This document shows positions 58,732 to 64,000 of a stretch of DNA of 64,000 nt, in pieces. Made by a program: the position numbers and the translations under genes. The notes beneath the pieces are model-generated. The model did no database searches. It was not told the DNA's origin and saw only the letters and a list, made by a program, of their open reading frames with translations. Where the stretch lies: assembly GCA_002110485.1 (NCBI GenBank), contig MOWL01000049.1, positions 248,001-312,000 on the forward strand, in the 5' to 3' direction. How positions within the stretch are numbered: the stretch's first letter is position 1; every line of letters begins with the position of its first letter. Source of the stretch: Emergomyces orientalis. Lineage: Eukaryota; Ascomycota; Eurotiomycetes; Onygenales; Ajellomycetaceae.

Positions 58732-59636
58732 GTTTAGATGATAGGTTAATAAATAGATATATATATATATACAGAGTTGGACTTGGGATCAAGATGGGTA
58801 GGTGGTGAGAAGCAGAACGAACTAATAGAACAAACAATATTGGGATCAGATGGGTCTGATACTTTTTCAGGATTTAGGATTTTGGACTGTTGGTTGGATT
58901 GGCACACAATTGTCCTTTATAATAATTATTTTTTACATACATATTTAGAAATACGTGGTTTTCCCTTTTGATCCCGCTGATACTGTGGGCTTGGGGAGGC
59001 TTGTTGGAGCTGGGTATTTTGGTTTTCGGTTTCCTTTTTCACTCCCATTGTTGTTATTTTTTTTGCTTTCAAAACAGTTTATTCTGCGCTCATGATGATA
59101 CCACTGTTATACCACTCACTGTTTTGATTGATTCCACTGTACATACACACTGGATTCTCTATATTGTTGCTGTTCTGTTTCAGTTATCACCCGAATTTTT
59201 CCGCTGCATCATATTAATACTCAACGATTCATTTGTATTTCGCTTTCAATTTGAACATCAACTACTTGTGATTCCCAGATCTCGAGAGAGATAAATTGCG
59301 CAGTAAGTTTTGTTTAAACAATACCATTACGTTCCCGTTATGTCCATGGCGGCCGAGGCCCCTGCAAATAAAACAACGCATGTAAAATTCAATATTGTGT
59401 CTTTCCAACGTTCACCGGTCATATCCCCATTTTATATTTTCTCCTTTTTCCCTTCCTTTCTTAAACCATTGATTGATCAACCCATGAACGACAAGAAGTA
59501 AACATGTAGAAAAAAAAGCGAAAGGAAAAGAAAAAGATACGCAGAAAGCGTAAACAACCCAAGGGAATAAAAGGGCTTCCAAGACGAAAGAAAAAACGAA
59601 AAGGAATGAACTACTTTTGCGGATTTTGCTTTTCTA
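58732..59636. other. convergent 3' flanks
   Basis: No gene seen; an AT run near 58758-58771 and T-rich 3' regions. Confidence 0.5.
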
Positions 59637-61043
59637 TCATGCCGCTTGTCCGCGCTCCCTCCGTTGTCGCACCGCATCCGCAAGCACTTGTAAGACGCTC
59701 TCCGTATCTTCCCAGCCAATGCAGGCATCCGTGATGCTGACGCCGTATTTCAGACCTGCTTTGCCTTCGGGGCTGACTTTTTGGTTTCCTGTAACGACCC
59801 AAAAACGGTGAAGTGAGAAGAGAGGTCAAACAAATGTGAAATAACAAAGGTTTAAACACAAAGAGAAGATGTGAAAACTTACCTTCATTAATATTACTCT
59901 CAATCATCACTCCCATAATAGCTTCTTCTCCAGCTGCAATCTGCTCGCCCAGCACAGCTGCCACCTTTGGCTGGTTGCGATGATCCTTGAGCGAATTACC
60001 ATGACTACAGTCAACCATCAACCGCGCATTCAGGCCCTTGCCGGCCAACTTCGCCTTAGCTTCCGCAATGCTGGCCGCGTCGTAGTTGGTTCCTTTCTTC
60101 CCACCTCGCAGGATCGCGAAGCAGTCTTCATTGCCCACAGTGCCCACAATCGCCACGACACCAGGCTTTGTCACCGAGAGGAAATGGTGTGGGTGCTTGA
60201 CAGCTCCGATAGCGTCGACGGCTACGTCCAAGGAGCCATCTGTGCCGTTCTTGAAGCCGACGGGGAATGACAGGCCGCTTGCTAACTCGCGGTGCAGCTG
60301 GGACTCAGTGGTGCGCGCACCAATGGCTCCAACTGATAGTAGATCAGCGAGAAACTGCGGGGAGATGGTATCAAGCATTTCGCTGGCGATCGGCATGCCC
60401 TTGTCCGTCAGGTCGACGAAGAGCTGGCGGGAAACGCGTAGGCCCTTGTTGATCTGGAATGAATTGTCAATGTCTGGGTCGTTGATGAGGCCCTTCCAGC
60501 CGACGGTTGTGCGGGGTTTTTCTAGATACGAGCGCATGACGATGAGCAGCTCGTCCTTGTGTTTCTCCTTTTGTTGCAGCAGGCGGTTACAGTAGTCCAT
60601 GGCCGCTTCTGGGTCGTGGATGGAGCAGGGGCCGATGATGACTAGGAGTCGGTTGAGGGGGTCTTTGCCATTGACGACGGCAGCGGCTTCTTTGCGCGAG
60701 TTTATGACCGTCTTTTTTGAGGCGGATGTCTGGGAGATCTCATGTTGTAGGAGGTTTGGCGGGGTAAGGGGGTTGTAGCCACGAACTGTGTGTTGTCATT
60801 AGTAGAGAAAGGCGGGGTGGTATTGTGAATGCTTCGAGATGTTGAAGCAAAAAAAGATAATATTGAATACTGTTGAATCGAACATACTTCGCCAATCTTC
60901 CGCGTGCTCTATGTTTCCGACATCTTTATTCTGGATATACCACTATTTGCAGGGTTAGCTGGGCAATTGCGTACTGGGCTCTTTGAGTCATTGATTTGGG
61001 CCGCACACCGTTTGTACGGGAAATAACGCACCTGCGAAGCCAT
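59637..61043 (-). CDS. 3-deoxy-7-phosphoheptulonate (DAHP) synthase, type I (373 aa)
   Basis: Exons 61043-61032, 60942-60888, 60785-59883 and 59788-59637; introns of 89, 102 and 94 bp; 1,122 nt in frame. The four-codon first exon (MASQ) is easily missed. The enzyme joins phosphoenolpyruvate and erythrose-4-phosphate, the first step of the shikimate pathway to aromatic amino acids. Type I (AroF/G/H, yeast Aro3/Aro4) marks are visible: EDWRIRGYNPLTPPNLL, LLVIIGPCSIHDPEAA (metal Cys), RSYLEKPRTTVGWKG, GARTTESQLHRELASGLSFPVGFKNGT, VDCSHGNSLKDHRNQ and ESNINEGNQ, split by the last intron. Isoform (Tyr- or Phe-sensitive) cannot be told from sequence alone by me. Cytosolic. Confidence 0.95.
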
Positions 61044-61686
61044 GGTGGGGGATTGACCAGTATCAAAACGGGGATTAACAATTAAATGGTGAGCAGGTAG
61101 GTCAATTGAATCTGGCGAGACGATGTCTTATCTGGGAGACAGTGGCCGATAAAGTAGCTTAGTTTTATATCTTACTTCCTATTCTTTTCTCTGGTTTTTT
61201 TTTTTTTTTTTTTCGGTTTTTTGATGAACTGGCGGTGATGAAAAAGTCTCCGGAGCCGGCGTCATTTTAAGTTTTGCATCAACGCAAGGTTTTAAGCATG
61301 TGGGAAAAAACAAGTTGTAAGAACGTCATTTAAGCGCTGCACACTATATAAATGGACAAATTCTACTCCTTAGAAAAGAGCAATGTTGCACTGACATGAT
61401 CAATTTTTTATGCCCATTAATCTCCCATTTACCTTCGCACATTACCGTAATAATAATAATAATAATAATAATCTTGCCCGATTTTGTCCCATCATACAGC
61501 CATTGCTGGTTTTGCTGGAATAAACAATAATTATACCTCCGTAAGCACCTAAACAGAAATACCCCAGACCTCCGAAACGTTGCACTCCTCCACATTGCGC
61601 CGCACAGCCAGACATGAAAACGAATATTAATATGACCATGCATGAGTCGAGCGCAGGAGCAAACCGGCAGATATGCGCCAGGTGCT
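61044..61686. other. intergenic
   Basis: No gene seen. DAHP synthase promoter, an 18-T tract at about 61197-61214, and an (AAT)n run at 61448-61472. Confidence 0.55.
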
Positions 61687-64000
61687 CTATGTGTTCGTCT
61701 CGTATTCTTTCATCGCAGCGTCGGCTTGTCCTAGGAGCTTCCTCCGTTTATGGATGGCTGCAGAGAGATCTTTCATGGCTGGTTGCTTCAATAGACTCCG
61801 TCTATCACTGTTGAGACGAGCCACCATCGCCTCGCAGCGCTCAACCAGCTCTTCCTTGATGGGCTGCAACTGATTTTCGCAGTCCTCAAGCTCCTCATCG
61901 TATCTCTGCTCCAGTTGCTCTATTAATCGGGCCCCTCCGTTTCTATAAGCGTCCACGACCTTGGCGATAGCCTGTTCTTCATCTAACAGGTGCCGAATGA
62001 GGCGCTTTGAGAGTCACATGGGTCAGCAGGATCAAAAGGGGGTAGGGAGTATGAGTCAGATTTATGCTTACACCGCTGGTATCTAGCAGTATGTCAAGGC
62101 TGGTCTTTTGGGTGGCTCGAAGCGCATTCCGCCACTCAGATTCCACATCTCTGTACTCTTCCACTAGGGTATCCGATAAGTTTGAGCTTGACCCGGAAGA
62201 AACTCCAGCTATGCCCGAGGCTCCGTTCCCCACATCGTATGCTTCCGCCTCGGAGCTGTCGAGCTCTCGTTCAAGTTCACTACTAAATTCTATGAATGGC
62301 AGTAGTTTTGGTTTCTGCGAGGCTTTTTTCATCACCACTGAGCCCTTATGTGTCGCTTTGTTTCTGTTCGATCTCTTATTCTGCTTCGCTCGTTTCTGCC
62401 CTCTGAGTCGTTCGGCAAATGTGCTGGGAGCGCTTCGTCTCCAAAATGAATTGCCCCTTGGATTTGACCCACCCCGAACCGCGAAACTTCCAACGTTGCG
62501 GTCATTTTGGTTTGAAGATGTGTCTCTGCGCTGAATCGGGGTTTCAGAGTTTGAACTGTTATAACTCTCATTATCCACCGCGAGACCTCGAACTCTATGA
62601 TCTACGTTGGTGCTTTCTGAATTAGAAAACGCCGATTTACGATGGTCAATGCAAACATCCTCTCCAGACAAAGAAGCTGAAGGCTCTGATGGTTGTGATG
62701 TTCCTGAGGTATCGATATGGAGTCCAACGTCAGATGGGATATTAACCGCTGCCCTGTTCGCATGGAGCTCTCTGCAGAGAGGTCGAGGACTGCCATTCTC
62801 ATCAACCGTTTGACTATGGGCTGGGATTGGCGGTACAGCAAGGGCTTGCGATTGAAACTCGGCCTCAGTCACTTCGCAGACCGAGCTAGAATGGATCTGG
62901 TACCGTATGTCGCCGTCTTCACTGTCAACGTCAAGACTAAGGCATGCAGACGTTGGAATCAAGGATACCTCATCCATGTCGTCGATTTCGTTAATGCCAT
63001 CGTCGGAACGATTTTCTAAGCAATTTTCACTAGGATGGGAACCCCCACCTGCGTGAACCACGTCCGTAATGATATCAATTTTCTTCGGACTGAGGCTGGC
63101 TGGACCACCGGATATGGTGCACTGATTTTTAGGCCCGTTTGAATCGAAACCGACAACCTGGACTTTTCTAAGCACTACTGTTTCCTCTGGGGGGACATCA
63201 CTGTTATTTCCTTGAACTCTATTTTGACCATTACTAATTGGCTTTAAAATACCACGGAGTTCAGCCGCGGCTGTGGGTTGACATTCCATCGTTGGTGGTA
63301 TGAGCTGTCCCCCATGCTGTTTTTCATAGTCCGCCGATGCACTCTGGTCAGTTTCAACGTTTGGCTGGATGGCTTTGACAGGCACTTCTCCGTGTTTAGC
63401 AGGTTGGCCATCCAGTTTGCCATTCTCGTCAATAGAAGATCGTTGCACAGCAACGGCCTGCCGTGCAATGAATTGAGAAACATTTTTGGAAATTTCAGAT
63501 AACCCCTTTCGCGCTTGTTCCTCAGTGCCATGAATCAAATTGCTGTAGCTTCCACTGTTAACGTTATTGCCGGCTATGAGAGAATTTGACGCAAGGATCC
63601 CTGCTTTGGCCAGTGTCTCGGAAAGTCTCTTTCCCAAATTGTTTTCCTTGCACTCAACAACCGTGCTGTGGTGCGGCATGTTGATATTCGAAAGCCTTTC
63701 TCCATTGTCCACCCCGGCTGGGTGAGCTGAGGGACTTCGGCCCCTGGTCGTAAGAAAGCTTCCCTGCAAATCTAGATGGTGCTCACTGCCTTCCTGTATA
63801 GTGAGCGAACCATTCTCCTCATTACCTGCAGGCTGCTTACACCCAATAATTTCGGGGGAAACAACCTGATTGGAGACTTCTGGTGTTGAAGGATTTGTTT
63901 TGGCGCTGGCAGTCTCATCGATGGAGCGCAAAGCCTGCACATCCACATCTTCAGAGGTTACAACAGGGATGATGACATCAGTGCTCGCTTTCCAGGTACC
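61687..64000 (-). CDS. large Ser-rich unknown protein with C-terminal coiled coil, 5' partial
   Basis: The frame is open to the right window edge and its start lies beyond it. Exons run from the edge to 62072 and from 62004 to 61687; the 67-bp intron is GTAAGC..CAAAG, phase 0. The N-terminal part is long, acidic, Ser/Asn-rich and probably disordered, with a basic patch LRGQKRAKQNKRSNRNK around the middle, which looks like a nuclear localisation or nucleic-acid-binding segment. The last 190 residues are helical: SELERELDSSEAEAYDV, EYRDVESEWRNALRATQKTSL, LIEQLEQRYDEELEDCENQL and RCEAMVARLNSDRRSLL. Such tails mark fungal nuclear or kinetochore-associated proteins, but no family is recognised. 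No signal or membrane segment seen. Confidence 0.75.

Noticed and set aside
1..64000. Transposons, CRISPR arrays, telomere repeats or a mating-type locus
   Set aside because: No transposase, reverse transcriptase, terminal inverted repeat, TTAGGG array or MAT-domain signature was seen on either strand.

Overview
This window is nuclear DNA from a filamentous ascomycete, most likely a eurotiomycete (Onygenales/Eurotiales type). The genes are spaced by 0.4-3 kb of AT-leaning intergenic DNA. They carry short introns (about 41-172 bp) with GT..AG ends and CTRAC-like branch sites. Families include a HET-domain protein, a conidiation Con-10-like protein, a thiamine gene with a TPP riboswitch and a Slx9 homologue, which together are typical of Pezizomycotina. 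I saw no transposon, telomere, CRISPR, rRNA or tRNA that I can support. Exon structures were worked out by hand from splice signals, reading frame and remembered family consensus; no database search was run.

Layout. 1-4.9 kb: no convincing gene, only microsatellites. 4.9-19.7 kb, plus strand: a conserved GNAT-like protein, a 599-aa orphan with a Cys-His N-terminal motif, a small secreted cysteine-rich protein, a secreted GPI-type cysteine-rich protein, a 1,319-aa TPR-HET protein and a threonate-dehydrogenase-like oxidoreductase. 20.1-23.2 kb, minus strand: a damaged quinone-oxidoreductase/enoyl-reductase-type gene and an FAD aromatic monooxygenase. 26-30 kb, plus strand: a nine-exon Hog1/SakA-derived MAP kinase whose catalytic motifs are gone although the frame is intact, then the thiamine pyrimidine synthase gene (nmt1/THI5 type) with a TPP riboswitch in a 5' leader intron. 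30.3-35.6 kb: small genes, comprising a Con-10-like gene with two compensating frameshifts, a three-exon mini secreted protein, a doubtful 7-Cys ORF and a short acidic gene with one frameshift. 36-39 kb: an epoxide-hydrolase-like enzyme and a class II ketose-bisphosphate aldolase. From 39.5 kb on, mostly housekeeping genes: SDHB, a membrane-anchored double-psi beta-barrel protein, UBA4/CnxF, SLX9, NAD-dependent glycerol-3-phosphate dehydrogenase, glycogen debranching enzyme, an OSCA/CSC1-type channel, DAHP synthase and, at the right edge, a partial unknown gene.

Genes that may work together. The threonate-dehydrogenase-like enzyme and the ketose-bisphosphate aldolase belong to families that act together in four-carbon sugar-acid catabolism, though here they are 18 kb apart. 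GPD1 and glycogen debranching enzyme both feed carbon and osmolyte metabolism. The Hog1-like pseudokinase keeps its docking tail, so it could modulate the osmostress pathway that classically controls GPD1; this is inference. Several genes (20.1, 30.3, 35.2 and perhaps 46.3 kb) carry single-base lesions. These need to be separated from assembly errors.
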